This document shows positions 29,301-41,500 of a stretch of DNA of 64,000 bases, piece after piece; position 1 is the stretch's first letter, and every line of letters starts with the position of its first letter. A model generated the notes under the pieces. It ran no database searches. It was given only the letters and a program-made list of their open reading frames with translations, and was not told where the DNA came from. Source of the stretch: Hexactinellida sp. DTS-2022. Its lineage: Eukaryota > Porifera > Hexactinellida. The translations under genes and the position numbers were made by a program. The DNA lies in contig JAPNXP010000009.1 in NCBI GenBank assembly GCA_028753945.1, positions 5,580,001 through 5,644,000 on the forward strand, read 5' to 3'.

Positions 29301-29773
29301 CCCCCGGTGAAATCGATGAGAAGGTAGCGTCTCTAGCCTATTTGTCTCAGTCAGAAGGAAATGTGGATACGCATTCAAACTCCCCTGTGAAAAACGTCAA
29401 CATGGAGATAGAGTCTTCTGATGCAATTGAATTGGAGAGAAATGCAGAAGTACAGATACAACAGGTTGATAACGTGCAGGGAGATATTAATGCAGCTAAT
29501 GATGACGTAGATGCCAGCATTAATCCCCACCCAACCGAAGATAATATCGATCCTAACCTAACTTCTCTGATGGTAGCTCTTAACGACTCGGACTGGGGCT
29601 GTAAAATGCGTCTTCTGGACAACATAGAGAAAATACAATCCAGTCTTCTTACCAAATTCTCTTCTATTGAGGAGAGCGTTGATTCTCTCCGCTACATAAT
29701 ACCATATTCTGACAGTACTTCTCTCAGTGAAATACTTACAACACTAAGTTCTATTCAAACCAATTTATCTTGA
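26303..29773 (+). CDS. PHF20: PHF20-like Tudor/C2H2/PHD chromatin protein
   Basis: 1,156 codons in one exon. Two Tudor/Agenet-type domains lie at about residues 38-95 (LEAASFDGKWYYGRIVYVD ... FDGWNTRFDEWY) and 97-160 (VGDNALAKWIDDKYY-like ... YEVRFEDGVLHTV). A single C2H2 finger (CERPGCAKVF...HLRVFH) is at about 554-580. A C4HC3 PHD finger (RCVCGQEKDEGVMVQCEQC ... WQHTSC ... HICSEC) is at about 873-920. Long Pro/Ser-rich linkers separate them. This order matches PHF20 and PHF20L1, subunits of the NSL histone-acetyltransferase complex that read methyl-lysine; orthology to one or the other cannot be decided. Codon use is very GC-rich up to about 29220 and AT-rich after it. A polyadenylation signal is 178 bp after the stop. 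The missing introns are unusual for such a large gene. Confidence 0.9.
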   Translation: MEQTDKPTASQTDPVVGSPSTPEGFVEGTGISVSEVRVGYPLEAASFDGKWYYGRIVYVDTSDDTFLVHFDGWNTRFDEWYKSLSRKVRPLPPDTDLSRKKVSVYRPGDNALAKWIDDKYYMCHVVRPRPADKYEVRFEDGVLHTVDVSKLKIADKIDELTESVRLLKQQETVERAKSRELRLQRRSMLQSESPSLPRLVGPSSLNRMVSDLLGLEEGLRLCVSLPLAEVFLDCGQADELHPSLSRLSGKTLSVRSFARVLGLDPAEPDSDVISTAPSSPSSQHIGTDGMLPEPIQLEPDSPLVPAAPLSETADALSLTPLQLLPLTQSSPPMLSSYAPPVPYTETVVTADGRVLTLTPSYQPPPPAPPPDVTPQPLYYQLVPIQLNPPGNASSAIGMPAVDQSYLTVQQSYSYPYQTQFAPMVQQYPPSVVPHSLSLPSLPAAYPPMLTMDIHTQEPAAPSAYLDPAAQLPPLPQLYETADTALPPLTDREQPCDVISDSESDKALFIDVQSADQQKGPGEEETENRELRKLRLPDHNRKVAPRELVTSQLTEQFLCERPGCAKVFHRRESLKKHLRVFHGTSTLHKKAKPADKRPSLTDPLSPSPPRQFPTSSEHSVTHTELLFQSPLSSHRSKRKSSQPRKSSFPTPDIPTVTILIPSEPPEESPVPPTPPEPPQATNRSPPPISPAPARQSKRISIKKNWDFDYKTPDRKKEKLDKHETSRLPKKDNRSRPVYQQQEPKESPTPKPNPPTQPTEISDVGVAEGAEAAPGEEPPKEREEEPRPSHSDAVCNEADEQSDVIEEMQTDVMLDSPINVIDLMETPAAPIPAAAEGDNASEQPYEDRYETTDSEIDDDLSLEASVASVNPQELIRCVCGQEKDEGVMVQCEQCMTWQHTSCMGLSDKDLPDQHICSECSDPPASIKREQYKHANPWYRSGKLAYPTDTELVETGARLSELKNQLAALEGMLPAVSLKIEIAKNGNHPYLNEYKTSHCRMLSPGEIDEKVASLAYLSQSEGNVDTHSNSPVKNVNMEIESSDAIELERNAEVQIQQVDNVQGDINAANDDVDASINPHPTEDNIDPNLTSLMVALNDSDWGCKMRLLDNIEKIQSSLLTKFSSIEESVDSLRYIIPYSDSTSLSEILTTLSSIQTNLS

Positions 29774-29999
29774 CAAAGAAGTAAATTAATCTGATACTAA
29801 TACTGATTGTTTCTGTTATTTAGATATCCATGGTTAATCTAATCTATTCTATTTCAGTATGTTATTTGCAATTTATTAAGAACGAGCCCTCTGTCTCGTC
29901 GCTGATATAAATTTCTGATTCTAAGTGTGTTCTCTTAACTTAACGACGCAAATAAAATTTGAAAATTGATAATAGTAAATTCGTACTCAACAGATTTGT
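29774..29999. other. 3' flank of the PHF20-like gene with AATAAA
   Basis: AATAAA at 29951-29956 is the first canonical polyadenylation signal after the stop. No other feature. Confidence 0.5.
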
Positions 30000-30345
30000 T
30001 TAACTATGATACTTCTTAAAAGGTATTCACAATGATCATTTAGTATTTCACTAATTTGTAAACGTCAAATTAGCAATCAGAATACAGTACTTGTTTACCT
30101 ATTCTACTCTTTGGAAGCGATCATATAGGTATATTTTTAATTTTCATTAATTTGTTTACCAATTTTGTAAACAACAACAATAAAGCTATAAAGATTCAAA
30201 ATATAAATTTATAAATGTTCAATTCATGTTCAGCATACTTGTTTACCTATTTAGATGTTTTGAAGTTAGCCTCTATCTCAAAATATAAATGCGGTTTCTA
30301 TTCATATAATCGAACAAATAAACAAACAACAATCGAGTTTTTTTT
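30000..30345. repeat. Degenerate relative of the 142-bp satellite element
   Basis: TTTCATTAATTTGTTTACC, TAAACAACAACAATAAAG, TCATGTTCAGCATACTTGTTTACC and TAAATGCGGTTTCTATTC ... AACAAACAACAATCGAG follow the order seen at 21650-22020. It shows the unit plus the same terminal segment as one dispersed element. Confidence 0.75.
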
Positions 30346-33300
30346 AATAGAGATTTGAATTAAGGTTAATTTTTATAGTGACTATGTTGCACCCCATTTG
30401 AAAATTTGGTCAATTCGCTAATGGCCCAAGTTAGACTAGCCTGTATGTGATTTTAATCAGAATTGAATTTATTGTTATGTTATTTTTTTCCTTTGAAGAT
30501 GTAATCCAATTTGGTCCCGAATTGACCAAATTCACAAATGGACTGCAACAAATAAATATACCTTAAACCTTGATGCCATGAATTTTTATTTTAGTGCCAT
30601 TCTCTACTTCATTAAATTTGTTAATTTAACAACTGGTGTTATATTGTATAATTGGTTTCCATTTTTACTTCACTATTATTGCTTACTTTTGATTATATGG
30701 GTTGTTGAACAATGTCTAAATTTAAGTTTGATTTTACTTACTTACCTTTCATTTAATATATTCAAATTACTAATTACTAATATTTTTGCTTCAGTATCTA
30801 CGTATTCTGACTACATACTTAGTTGTGTAATAAAATACTAACATCAGTTATGCAACAGATCAATTTCAATTTCAATTTCTATATCAATTTCGATTTTAAT
30901 GTTAGTAAAGTGTTTAATGATTTCAATTTTATGTAATTCCTTACTATCTTGTTTGCTTGAAATGAAAGCAAAAGTTGCGCGACACAGATCAGCAATAATT
31001 AGCTGAATATTATTATCATAATCGATACAATCTGCTTGCTACAACTTGGGAAAATCAACTAATTTAATCAACTCTCAGCATTTTATTCTCTCATAACAGT
31101 TTACATTTAATATCGCATATCAGTTTTAATGTATGGTTTGTATAATTGATTACAGTAGATTCGTTAATACGAAGACGGGCAGGAGACAAGTTTAATTCCC
31201 TTAGCTTATACTAATGCATGTAAGTGACCCAGGTCTCGGGAAATACAATTTCCGGGTAGTATGAACAAATATAGAAGGTACCCTGGTGTTCGTATTGATC
31301 GGAATTTGCCCGAAAATATTAATTAAATATTCCGGTACAATTGTTTCAACCAAATTTGAACAAATGCAAATCATTGTGCATGTTTAAGTGTTTACTACAT
31401 TGGGACCAGCCAAGGATATTATATAATTAATGTTATAAATAATTTAAACTTTTGAGGTCAATTAGTAATATTTTTTGTATACGATTATCAATAGAATCGA
31501 ATTGGATATAAATTTAATTCTCCAACATAACCTCACTGGAATTGGCAACATTTTAATTGATTTATTATCATCTTGTTAGTTCCTATTGGTTACTTAAGAT
31601 ACCAAATTCCCGTTATGGTTGGTACTTGGTAGTATATCTGAATTTAGACTTCAATTGAGTAAGAAAATTTCCTATCAAACATTTTGTAAAAACTTGTGTT
31701 ATTATTATCTCACTATTTCATTTCTAACAGATAATTCTCCAGACATTTTTTCTGCTTTCAGCAGGCATACCACGCTACCTTACTCTTGACTTAGAAATTG
31801 TATTTCTAATAGCTTACCTTTTTCTGCAACGCTCACTTGTCTCGTGTTCTCTAAGAAATCCGGAAAAATTGTAAGTGTGTGTTTTCCAAATATTTTAGGA
31901 TTAAGTAATTGTTTATTATTAATATATTAATAATTTTATTTACTAGTTGTTTATCGATTACCTTCCCTTTACATAAGTTCAATCAATTCCCATTGTAATG
32001 CCCTTTCTTAATTGAATCTGAGTTAAACTTATTTTTTCCGCATTCTATAATAAAAATATATATGTAATTCTTATAGTATAGACTATGTATAGATATTGTC
32101 TACCACAAATATCCACTATTTCTATGGAATAAGTAATGCTAATGGATTGGTTGATGTAATCAAGTTAATTTTAATCAACATAACCTTACGGACTTTGTTT
32201 AATATTTATGTAATCTTATCTAGGTTCACTGGATACCCGTAATTGTCTTTAATTCTATTTTCCCGTTTTATTGAATATTAACATTTTAAGCAAGCCATTA
32301 TTATTTATTTAATATGAATACACATAAACAAAGTTTTGTTACTTTGTGCAACATTCTTAAGGTAGCGTTTTTCCAGTTTCCAAAGTAAAATTTAAATGAA
32401 GGAGGAAATGTACTTAGGGGTAAACTCGACGAGTGAACTTCATGTTGATTAATTAAGTATCAACGTTTAAGAATATACTACATGTAATATATTGTGAATT
32501 ATGATCACTAAAATGTATACTATTTGAATTATGACTCAAAGACTAGGACTTTTTATTTGTTTTGAAATTAACAGAAATTATAGATTATCTACGATATATA
32601 TCCTAGACTGTTTTTATAGCAATCGATTATTAACAATTGTAATATTAATTAATGTACCAAGTAGAGGTTAGTTTAATAGAGTCGACTACATTTAATCAGG
32701 GCACTTTGGTTCCTGCCAGTACGGTAGTTTGTACCGATTCAGCGAAAATATTGTATAAACAGTATACAAGTGCAAACTTGGTTATCCCAAGGGCGGGGTT
32801 GGTAAACCGCGACCCATTTGGAATTTCGATGTTTTCCAGTTATAGTACGAATCACTTATCATCATAATCGTCGTGATTATGCGCATATAAATAGACTGAT
32901 GCAAGGAACATAATCATGCCTATGAGAAACCAAATTAACCCAGAAACAGTCAGGCTATTTCTTTGTTACTAGAAATCTACCAAAATTAATTGATTACTAG
33001 CATCATACATACATACATATATTGCATACCTTATTGTGTTACAGAACGTTTAGATATTAAAAAATATAGACACAGTCGACTCCGCTTAATAGAGCCACCA
33101 GTTAATAGATTTCTCCGCTTATACGGGTCAAAGTAACCTGGTCCCGAGGTGACTAAATAAAACGGTGTCGACTTTAATCAAAAAGGTCAATGGGTAGCGC
33201 GATGTGTCAATGGGACACAAATGTTTACCCATTGGCCACTGGTCAATAGCATTGAATTTAAGTCCAGCCAGTTGTGTTCGAAAGAGTTCGCTTAATCGAA

Positions 33301-34623
33301 GCTCGGATAATCTCAATTGTGTGGATTATTTTTGAAAATTCCTCAGCAGCTGATTTAGACCTGGTTGATCGTCAGAGTTTATTTATTCCATTGGATGCTT
33401 AATTTGACACAAATTCCCTCAGTTTGAGAGCTAGAGATTAATTAATGCCTGATATCAACTTTTGATAACAGTGATTCACTAGTTCTGTTTGGACCTGAAA
33501 TCCATGAGTTATAAAGAATAATACACCTTAATGTCGATTTATTGAACATGTTTGGTGGATCAAGATTCATCTTCAGATTTTAGAAACCGAATTCTCTTTC
33601 AATTCTTATGAACATGGTTAGTAAAATTGAAATGTCTTATTTACTGATAATTGTTGGAAATTACACATAACATTTGTCATTCTTTTCCATAATAAGTGAA
33701 ATGATTTTAATAATGTCGTTGTTAAATCTAAACTGGGACCATAGGCCTTGTTCATAATGAAAGGATGTTCATATTAAGCAGACAGAATTGTTCACAATAA
33801 GCAGATCTCTCTGTATGGGAGTAGATCTACTTTCACAATTGACATTAATACAAATAGTAATTTATGGGGTCATTCCCTTTGAACATCTAATTATGAACAT
33901 TAATATTTTTTTCTAATAAGCAGTTGTGACTGAATTACACGATAGTTATTTGGTGTATCAGACTACCAGTACATTAAGGGCATTTCCTTCAAATATTTAA
34001 TATAACAAATTTATTCAAGCGGGACATTAAATCAAGGGTTTTACTTTTGCTTAGAAGAAATAAAAACCCTTTAGACATTAGAATTAATATTTGATTAGAG
34101 TGAAATTCTATTTTTGATACAACGCATCAAATACTTGTATTACTAAAACTAAGTAATGTTGTACAGTAAAAAATTATGTTTACATTTCAGTTATTACCAA
34201 TTTGAGTGTGCATATAAAATACACTTTTACCATTACAATAATATCCTTTAGACATTAATAATATTTAATCATAATGAAAGTGATACTAATTTGGTTTGCA
34301 TATTTTCTAGAATTCATCTAGCTTTAGTTTCATTTTCCTTTGAAATAGTATATAATTCTGCTTTTACTTTCACTTTGTCATTTGCAGCTCCAAATAGATA
34401 GTGGATACTTTTCCTAGAATTCATGCAATTTGATCTCTTGATTAGTAATTGTTAATATTCTTCCACATTATTCCATTGATTATAACCAATTATGTTTCAT
34501 TTTCTTACATAATTAGTATATAATTATTCATTATTCATTAATAATATACATGAATACTACTACTACTATTTGTAATTGATATTAGCCATACTAGTGTTTA
34601 ATTAAAAGCTAAATTTTCTCAAG
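30346..34623. other. Long AT-rich gene-poor stretch with MITE remnants
   Basis: About 4.3 kb without a supported gene. Remnants of Tigger-like elements can be seen: 31152-31312 (TACAGTAGATTCGTTAATACG ... GTGTTCGTATTGATCGG), 33068-33315 (CAGTCGACTCCGCTTAATAG ... CGCTTAATCGAAGCTCGG) and 33725-33825 (GGGACCATAGGCCTTGTTCA ... CACAATAAGCAGATC). An 87-codon hydrophobic frame at 30578-30841 has no recognisable domain and the codon bias of plain AT-rich DNA. CATACATACATACATATA at 33004-33021 is a small microsatellite. Confidence 0.6.
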
Positions 34624-35211
34624 ATGAGTATTCCAGAAATAAAAGTTGCTTTCCTCGGAGATGTAGGTGTAGGAAAAACTTCTCTTTTTCATCGATTTAT
34701 AAAGGATGAGTTTATATATGATGCTTCTTCTACTTTAACTAATGACATAGGTCGTAAAGACATTCAATTCAATTCAAAGAAAGTTTGCTTTTGCTTTCAG
34801 GATACCAAAGGGTTTGAGACGCTGGGGTCCCACATTCCAACCAGTTTGTTTCGTAACGTTGAATGTGTACTTTTTGTTTATGACTTGACGGATTTAGATT
34901 CGCTATCCACTATGAAGAGCTGGAAAACTACGTTTGATGCAGTAGAGGAGTGTTACATGCCAATTCTTGTCGGGAATAAGCACGATCTAGTGGGGGAACT
35001 GTCAGAGGGAGATATTCTGAAGCGAGTTAAAACTAGTATCAATGCGGAAGCAGCGTTTCAAGTATCAGCTAAAACTGGTTATGGTTGTGAAGAAATTCTC
35101 CGTTTTTTAGTAGAAAGGTTTCACAAGAGAGGCCGTGATGCTCTCGAACAGTCTATTGACCTCAATGCTCCTCTTAGAGTCCAACCAGTCAAGTCTTGCT
35201 GTTCTCTATAA
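34624..35211 (+). CDS. Divergent Rab-like small GTPase
   Basis: 195 codons in one exon. Motifs in order: P-loop GDVGVGKTS (residues 12-20), switch II DTKGFE near residue 60 in place of the usual DTAGQE, NKHDL near 119 and SAKTG near 143. The C-terminus SCCSL can be read as a CCSL prenylation box, suggesting lipid-anchored membrane attachment. The overall shape is closest to Rab6-type proteins by eye (KVAFLGDVGVGKTSL, LVGNKHDL), but the effector loop is unusual (ASSTLTNDIGRKDIQF). The Gln that drives GTP hydrolysis is Phe here, so intrinsic activity may be altered. A polyadenylation signal AATAAA is at 35371, 160 bp after the stop. Confidence 0.9.
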   Translation: MSIPEIKVAFLGDVGVGKTSLFHRFIKDEFIYDASSTLTNDIGRKDIQFNSKKVCFCFQDTKGFETLGSHIPTSLFRNVECVLFVYDLTDLDSLSTMKSWKTTFDAVEECYMPILVGNKHDLVGELSEGDILKRVKTSINAEAAFQVSAKTGYGCEEILRFLVERFHKRGRDALEQSIDLNAPLRVQPVKSCCSL

Positions 35212-35423
35212 TTCATTTTTACTGAAAAACCTTTTTATGGATTAATTTATGCAATTGTGATTTAAAAATTTCTTGCTTTGTATGCTACTAATATTTTACT
35301 TTAATATTTTGTGAGGGTCGAATAATTAAAAGGTTTAAAGGTGGTAGATTGGAATTTTCTCTAAAAATACAATAAAAATCTAGATACGGAGTTTTCTGAA
35401 TAATATATTATCAGAATACCAAA

Positions 35424-35582
35424 TACAGTAGAACTTAGTTAATACGAACACCATTAATACGTACACTATTTCAGTTCCCTTCAAAGTTTACAATATAAAT
35501 AACTCAGGTTGACACGATTATGGGATAAAGTGTACACATTTTGACAGTCCCTTGGTGTACGTATTAACTAGAATATACTGTA
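35424..35582. mobile_element. Pogo/Tigger-like MITE, third family
   Basis: TACAGTAGAACTTAGTTAATACG and its inverted partner CGTATTAACTAGAATATACTGTA form the ends, with TA at each tip. Interior has AATACGTACACTATTTCAG and AAAGTGTACACATTTTGACAG. 159 bp. Similar degraded ends occur at 13295-13410 and 31152-31312. Confidence 0.85.
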
Positions 35583-35976
35583 ATTAATTGATATAATTTA
35601 ATACAAATTATTGTTATCACCTTGTCCCATACCCCAGATTGTGTGGAGCTCCGTATAATATAATTCTAAGAGTCTTTGAGCCAACACTTTCGGTGGCTCA
35701 TACATAATTAATGTTGAGCTGGAATGACATTCAAACTAATGTTAGATTAACAAATCAGCTACATATAAAATTCAATAGATTTATACTAAATTTGTTGATT
35801 GATATTTGATGTTGATGTATCACATTGTATACAGAAAACTGTTCATAATAACTTATAAGTATATTTAATGTAAGTGTTGGTAGTAAATACAATCATGCAA
35901 AGTATAAATATAATTCTAGCAAATTAGCGCTGTATTTCCTATGTGCAATAAGTGAGATGGATATTACTGTTTTTGT
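35583..35976. other. AT-rich intergenic stretch
   Basis: Lies downstream of both the Rab-like gene and the convergent bZIP gene. No repeats or genes recognised. Confidence 0.5.
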
Positions 35977-36426
35977 TTAATTAAATGCAATTTGGTAATT
36001 GTATCTCTTGTATTGTTCAATCTCCTTTAGAAGGGATATCTTTTCTCTCTCAAGTGATGTTTTGGTGTCGATTAATCCCTGTAATGTATATTCTAAGTTT
36101 GAATATTCGCACTTTTGCCTCTCTCTTGACCTTCCAGCTGACATTCTATTTATCATCTTTCTCCTGGCTTCCTTGATAAAGTCTATTTCTTCCTCTGTTA
36201 GCACTCGGCTGTTCAATAGCTTACTCAGTTCCAATTTTGTTATTTCAACTAGCTTTATCAAGTCGATCTGGTCAAGAAAAGGTTTGTCGAATTTGGAAGA
36301 TTCGATTGATTTCATTATTAGTTTACAAGCGCGACATTTCTGTGGAGTGGCAATGGAAGTTATTCTCAAACGAGATTCTTCCAAAAGATTCCTACAATAC
36401 TCATCTGAAATGTGTGTTATTGCCAT
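35977..36426 (-). CDS. Small bZIP protein, CNC/Maf-like
   Basis: 149 codons, one exon. A basic region ARRKMINRMSAGRSRERQK (residues about 86-105) fits the bZIP consensus Asn-x7-Arg, preceded by a LTEEEIDFIKEARRK segment like the extended homology region of CNC and Maf factors. A leucine-zipper-like coil follows (LEYTLQGLIDTKTSLEREKISLLKEIEQYK). The N-terminal half lacks an activation domain that I can name; the protein would act as a short dimerising transcription factor. A related gene with a degraded basic region lies at 55740-56210. The AT-rich codon use is like that of its surroundings. Assignment to CNC against Maf is uncertain. Confidence 0.75.
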   Translation of the reverse strand: MAITHISDEYCRNLLEESRLRITSIATPQKCRACKLIMKSIESSKFDKPFLDQIDLIKLVEITKLELSKLLNSRVLTEEEIDFIKEARRKMINRMSAGRSRERQKCEYSNLEYTLQGLIDTKTSLEREKISLLKEIEQYKRYNYQIAFN

Positions 36427-38524
36427 CGCAGTTTTGATTTTCTATTCAATTCCCAGAATTTGTTCTACTATTAACCATTTGACCTTCCTATTTATATTAT
36501 TTTTAGCCAGCAAGTCAAAACCAACAGAAATATATTCAGTTTAATTTCAATTTCATAACTCCTATTATATTTCATTAGACTGATTGTAGAAATTCAATTG
36601 ACAAGACCATCTTCTTATATAACTATACATAATACTCTATTGGATCAAATTACAGACACATTTATTAGTCGTATTTAATTAATTAAATTATATTTTTAAC
36701 TTTATGCTAAAAATAACCAAAAGTACATTAATTAAAGATAAATATTAATTTACAACATTTTTATGTACTTGCGTTATGCTATGCAAGAAAATCACATAGC
36801 CTCTATATCTAGTCTTAAAGGTTTGCTAGATCTAATTAAGCAAATTCCAAAAATCCTACCACCAGTGGTCCAGTGGATAGATTTAGCTGTGTAATATAAT
36901 CTGGATAGAGAAATGCATTTAATTTGCTATAGAGACATGTCCCAACTGTTATAGTATGAAAATAACATGATTTAATTAATGGCCTCCGCTAGGGCATAAG
37001 ATTTGAATAGTTGATTCTAAGAACGGGAAACACTCCATCGACAATTTTCTTTTAAGATTACATATACAAATAATACATACCGTAATTAATAATACAAAAG
37101 TTAGGATAGGCAAAAGGCATTTGTTATCAGATAAAAATTATGATCTAACATCGTGTTTACGTGTGTATCTGACATAAATATTATTATTGTTGAGAATAAC
37201 TTATTACTTTAAAAAAAATTAATTTAAATTATAATCTAAATTGTTGGGAGAAAATTATCATTTTCTATTTCTCTTTAATTAATTAAGGATAATCCTTTCT
37301 GTAATGAAATATAAACAATATGGTCTAACATTACACAAATACAACAATCTTCATAATACAACACGTGTGTTTTAGTTTATTTCTTACACAAACTTATTCT
37401 ACAATATGTTTTGGGGAAAACATATTTCCTCATTTATAATTAGGAACTCAAATATTGGTGATTATTTCCTTCATAGTTTCAAAATTAAATATTAGAAAGA
37501 AGAAGAAAGAAAGGTTTAATTAGTAGCCCGTAGGCTAAATTGCTCTTGCAAAATAGTTTAATAGATTATCGAAAAGTACTTACAACAACAACAGAAACCA
37601 CACCTCCCCCAAAAAAAATCCCTTTGCCAATTAACTGGCAGGCATCCTGATCCCCTGGAGCCTGGAGGGTTTACGCTGGAAAACCAGCTATCTACCTGCA
37701 CCAGGATTTATCCCACAGATTGCATCAAGAGAAATGATCTATACTAATATATACCTAATTTCCGTGAATAATAGCCAGGGAGGAAATACGGTATCTCAGG
37801 ATGTATCAATAAGGTTGAAAGCTTCAACCTAATATATTTTATCGGAATCGGACACTTTGTCGACAGACATTTCGTTGGAAGGACATTTTGTGTCCGTTAT
37901 ATATTAGCACCTTTATGTGCTATGGTTTATTCTAAGGCTGAAGCAAATTCGTTCGTTTTGATGACGCATTAAATCAAATTCAATACTCAAAATACAGTGG
38001 AAAAAGATTTTTTGTGAATGTTATAATAGTTTAATCATAGTTACAGTGTATTAGACACAAGTTAGTTATAAAATTAAAATACTCAGCTAGTTTTAGTAGG
38101 AATTTATATTTACGATCTCTCCAATCTAAACAAAAGTCATTTTGTTGTCGTAAAGTAGTAAACGAATATCCCTATAAATCTAATATTCCTTCAATCATTT
38201 CGAATACATATTCGGTATTTTCGTTTCAGCCCTAGTTTATTTTCACAATTAATCGGACACTTCATCGACGGACTTCACTACATAATACACAATGACACCC
38301 TTATTTGTTATGGTTTATTCAATTGCATTTTTTAATATAACAAAAAATATAAAAAACAAATCTATTCGGTTGAACAAATATTTATGCCAAAGAGCGTGTT
38401 TATTTCCACACACAGAGAAATTTAAAGTTTTCTGGAAATAGTTTTTAATAAATAGTGCATCTCAGAACCAGGAAATACACGTTGTTGATATATCAACTAT
38501 TTGGCAAATAGTATAATGTCGTGA
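36427..38524. other. AT-rich intergenic stretch with inserted short element
   Basis: No gene supported. At about 37936-38236 a GGCTGAAGCAAATTCG ... CGAATACATATTCGGTATTTTCGTTTCAGCC pair marks a short inverted-repeat element related to 61076-61231 and 44226-44420. It is bracketed by two related segments, TCGGACACTTTGTCGAC at 37848 and TCGGACACTTCATCGAC at 38252, each followed by GTTATGGTTTATTC, which suggests it split or duplicated an older repeat. Confidence 0.5.
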
Positions 38525-41500
38525 AGTTAATATAATTAGTTAAATTAATTTGTGAGGTAAACATCGCAGCAGAGCAATTTGAAAATTGACGAGTGATATA
38601 ATCATCAAGAAGTATTTAATTCATATTAGAGAAAATGAACATAAATCCGAATAAAATTGATTACAGGGGTAAGATAATATCACAAGTGACATTCCATTGG
38701 ATTGGAAAATTAATGAACAAAGGGTCTAAGACTACATTGAGACAAGAAGATCTATTCCCTTGCCCAAGGGAGCAGTCATCTGAATATCTCTATGAGAGAT
38801 TTGAGACCTATTGGCAGATGGAATTAAAGAATAAGAGGAGACCTGATATTAAAATAGCTCTTGCGAAAGCTCTCAAAAGTCAGTTCCTTATTGCTGGAAT
38901 ATTGTTCTTCATTGAGGGTTTATTACTATTAGTTCTGTCCATACTCGTTTCACAGTTCACATCAGTTTTTGCACAGAGTAACACTGAAAGTAATATGAAT
39001 GTTACCACAGTCACTGCTGTACATTTGGGATCCTCGTTGGGCTATGCAACATCAATAGCTCTCATTCTAGCTTATCTCGTGTTCAATCATTCTATTAGCA
39101 ACTACTACAGTGAGGGCAACGGAATACAAATGTTGACTGTATGTACCTCCGCTTTATTCCATAAAGTCATTAAATTACAGCAATCCACTCTCCACAGAAT
39201 CTCTATCGGCCACATAATCAATTTGATATCAAACGATGTTTACAAGCTAGGATTTGGTGTACACTATTGGAACTATATATGGATTACTCCCATTATAATT
39301 TCCCTAACTGTCCTAGCCACATTAGTTTACATTGGTCCTATTGGTCTCGTTGGTATCGTATACATCGTTTTACACATTCCAGTGCAAACAGTGGTTGGGT
39401 TTCTGTTTGGTCATTTCAGATATCTCCAGTCGTTAACAACCGACAGGCGATTAGAAATGATGGATCAGATGATCAGGGGTATGCGGGTGATTAAATTATA
39501 TGTTTGGGAGAATTCCTTCATGCAGTACATCAACAGAATCAGGAAGAGAGAAGTACGCTATGCTGGTTTTGCCGGTTTTACTCAAAGTCTAACTTTTTCA
39601 CTCTACAATTCAAGTTTATTCATTGCATTATTTCTGATGTACTCGCTAAGCATTGCCATTAAGAATCCCCTAACTACATCCCAGTTAGTCTTTGCCTATC
39701 TTATTCTGAACAAACTCCGTCTTGATTGTGTGTTGTATCTTGGACAAGCAATCTTCACTTGGAGAGAGTCTGTCCTAGCTCTGAAGAGAATTCAGATTGT
39801 TCTAGAACTTCCAGAAAGCATAGACAGTTGTATCGCTCACTCTCCAACATCAGACTGTCCTTCTATTGAGATGATAGATTTCTCTGCTTCCTGGAGAGGA
39901 ACTGAATTGATCAACAGCAATAGTCTCGTTTTGAAAAGCATTTGCCTAATAGCAGATAGAGCGAAATTAGTGGTTGTAGCTGGTCCTATCGGGTCTGGTA
40001 AATCGAGTCTGCTCATGAGTCTGATCAATGAGCTGCCAGGTATATCTGGACAGATCAATATGAATGGGATTTCTTCATATGCTACTCAACAACCGTGGAT
40101 ATTCTCTGGAACATTTCGAGGTAATATTCTGTTCGGTAGCACTCTCCATTCACAGCGCTACCAACGGGTGATAGCAGCCTGCAGTCTGACAGATGACGTT
40201 GCAGCATTTGGAGAGGGAGACCTGACACTGATAGGAGAGAGGGGTGTGACACTGAGTGGGGGACAGAAGGCTCGAGTCTCTCTAGCTCGTGCTGTCTACC
40301 AGGAGGCTGATATTTATCTGTTGGACGATCCTCTGAGTGCAGTGGACATGAAGGTGGGTAGAGACATATTCGATAACTGTGTGAGACAATTCCTGAGTGA
40401 CAAGATTGTTGTCATGGTGACTCATCAAATTCAGTATGTGCAGTCAGCTGATGAGATTGTGGTGATGAGAGAGGGATCAGTTGTGTGTAAGGGCCCCTAT
40501 GCGAGTGTTGTGCAGAATGCGTTCTGTAAGGAATTTCTCCTTGACTTGGAGAGGATTGAAGAGAGAGACATCTCAGACTCAGTTATACGAAACGTTTGCT
40601 ATGGTCCATATGCTGTACTAAATCCTGTAACTAATCCTAAGGAAGGTAACGAGACTGAACAAAGGAATGCGCCGCTCTCTCGATTCCTAACGGCAGAAGA
40701 TCACCGACCTAACACCAGCAGCCTAGCAGTTTACATTCAATACTTCTGGACAGGTGGATTATTTGCAACAGTGCTTATGTTAGTCCTGACTGTAGCCAGC
40801 AATTGTTCCCTTTTCCTGAGCTTTTGGTGGATGCAATCCATGACATCTTGTTCTAACGAATTCACAATGTTGTCATCAGACAATGTGAGCATTGGTACCG
40901 ATCGGTTATGTCCATGGTATCTGTCAGTTTACAATCCGGCTGCTCTGGTACTATTAGGCTTTTTTACATTCTTTGGTTCTATTTTGAGTTTGCTTCTAGG
41001 CTTTACATTTTACTATGTGTTACTGCAAGCTAGCAGGAGACTTCACAACCGCATGCTTCACCGAGTGATGCACTCACCGATATACTTCTTTGACACTAAT
41101 CCTACTGGTAGAATTCTAAATAGATTCTCAACAGATACCGGATTCCTGGATGGACGATTGCCATATATGTTTTGTTATTTCTGGTCATATGCAACTTATG
41201 TTGTTTTCGCTACTCTAGCTAGCTGTTTCTCCCAGTACTATTTGCTTATTCCTATCACTATTTGTCTCGTCTTAACTCTGTCGTTCAGATATTATTACCT
41301 CAAGACTTCTTCTCAAATAAAGCGTTTGGAGAGTGTAGCTCGTAGTCCGCTCTACTCCCACATATCTCTATGCTTGTTAGGTCTCTGTACCATTCGTGCT
41401 CTCAGAATTGAGAAGAGAGTAACTCAAGATTTTCATTATTTCCAGGATCAACACACTGCTTCATGGTATAACTATATTGTGTGCACTAGGTGGTTTCAAT

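Noticed and set aside
26539-29655. Long frames overlapping the PHF20-like gene on both strands
   Set aside because: Shadows caused by the GC-rich coding sequence; none has recognisable domains.
30578-30841. Hydrophobic 87-codon frame
   Set aside because: Low complexity of AT-rich DNA, no domain, no neighbouring gene context.
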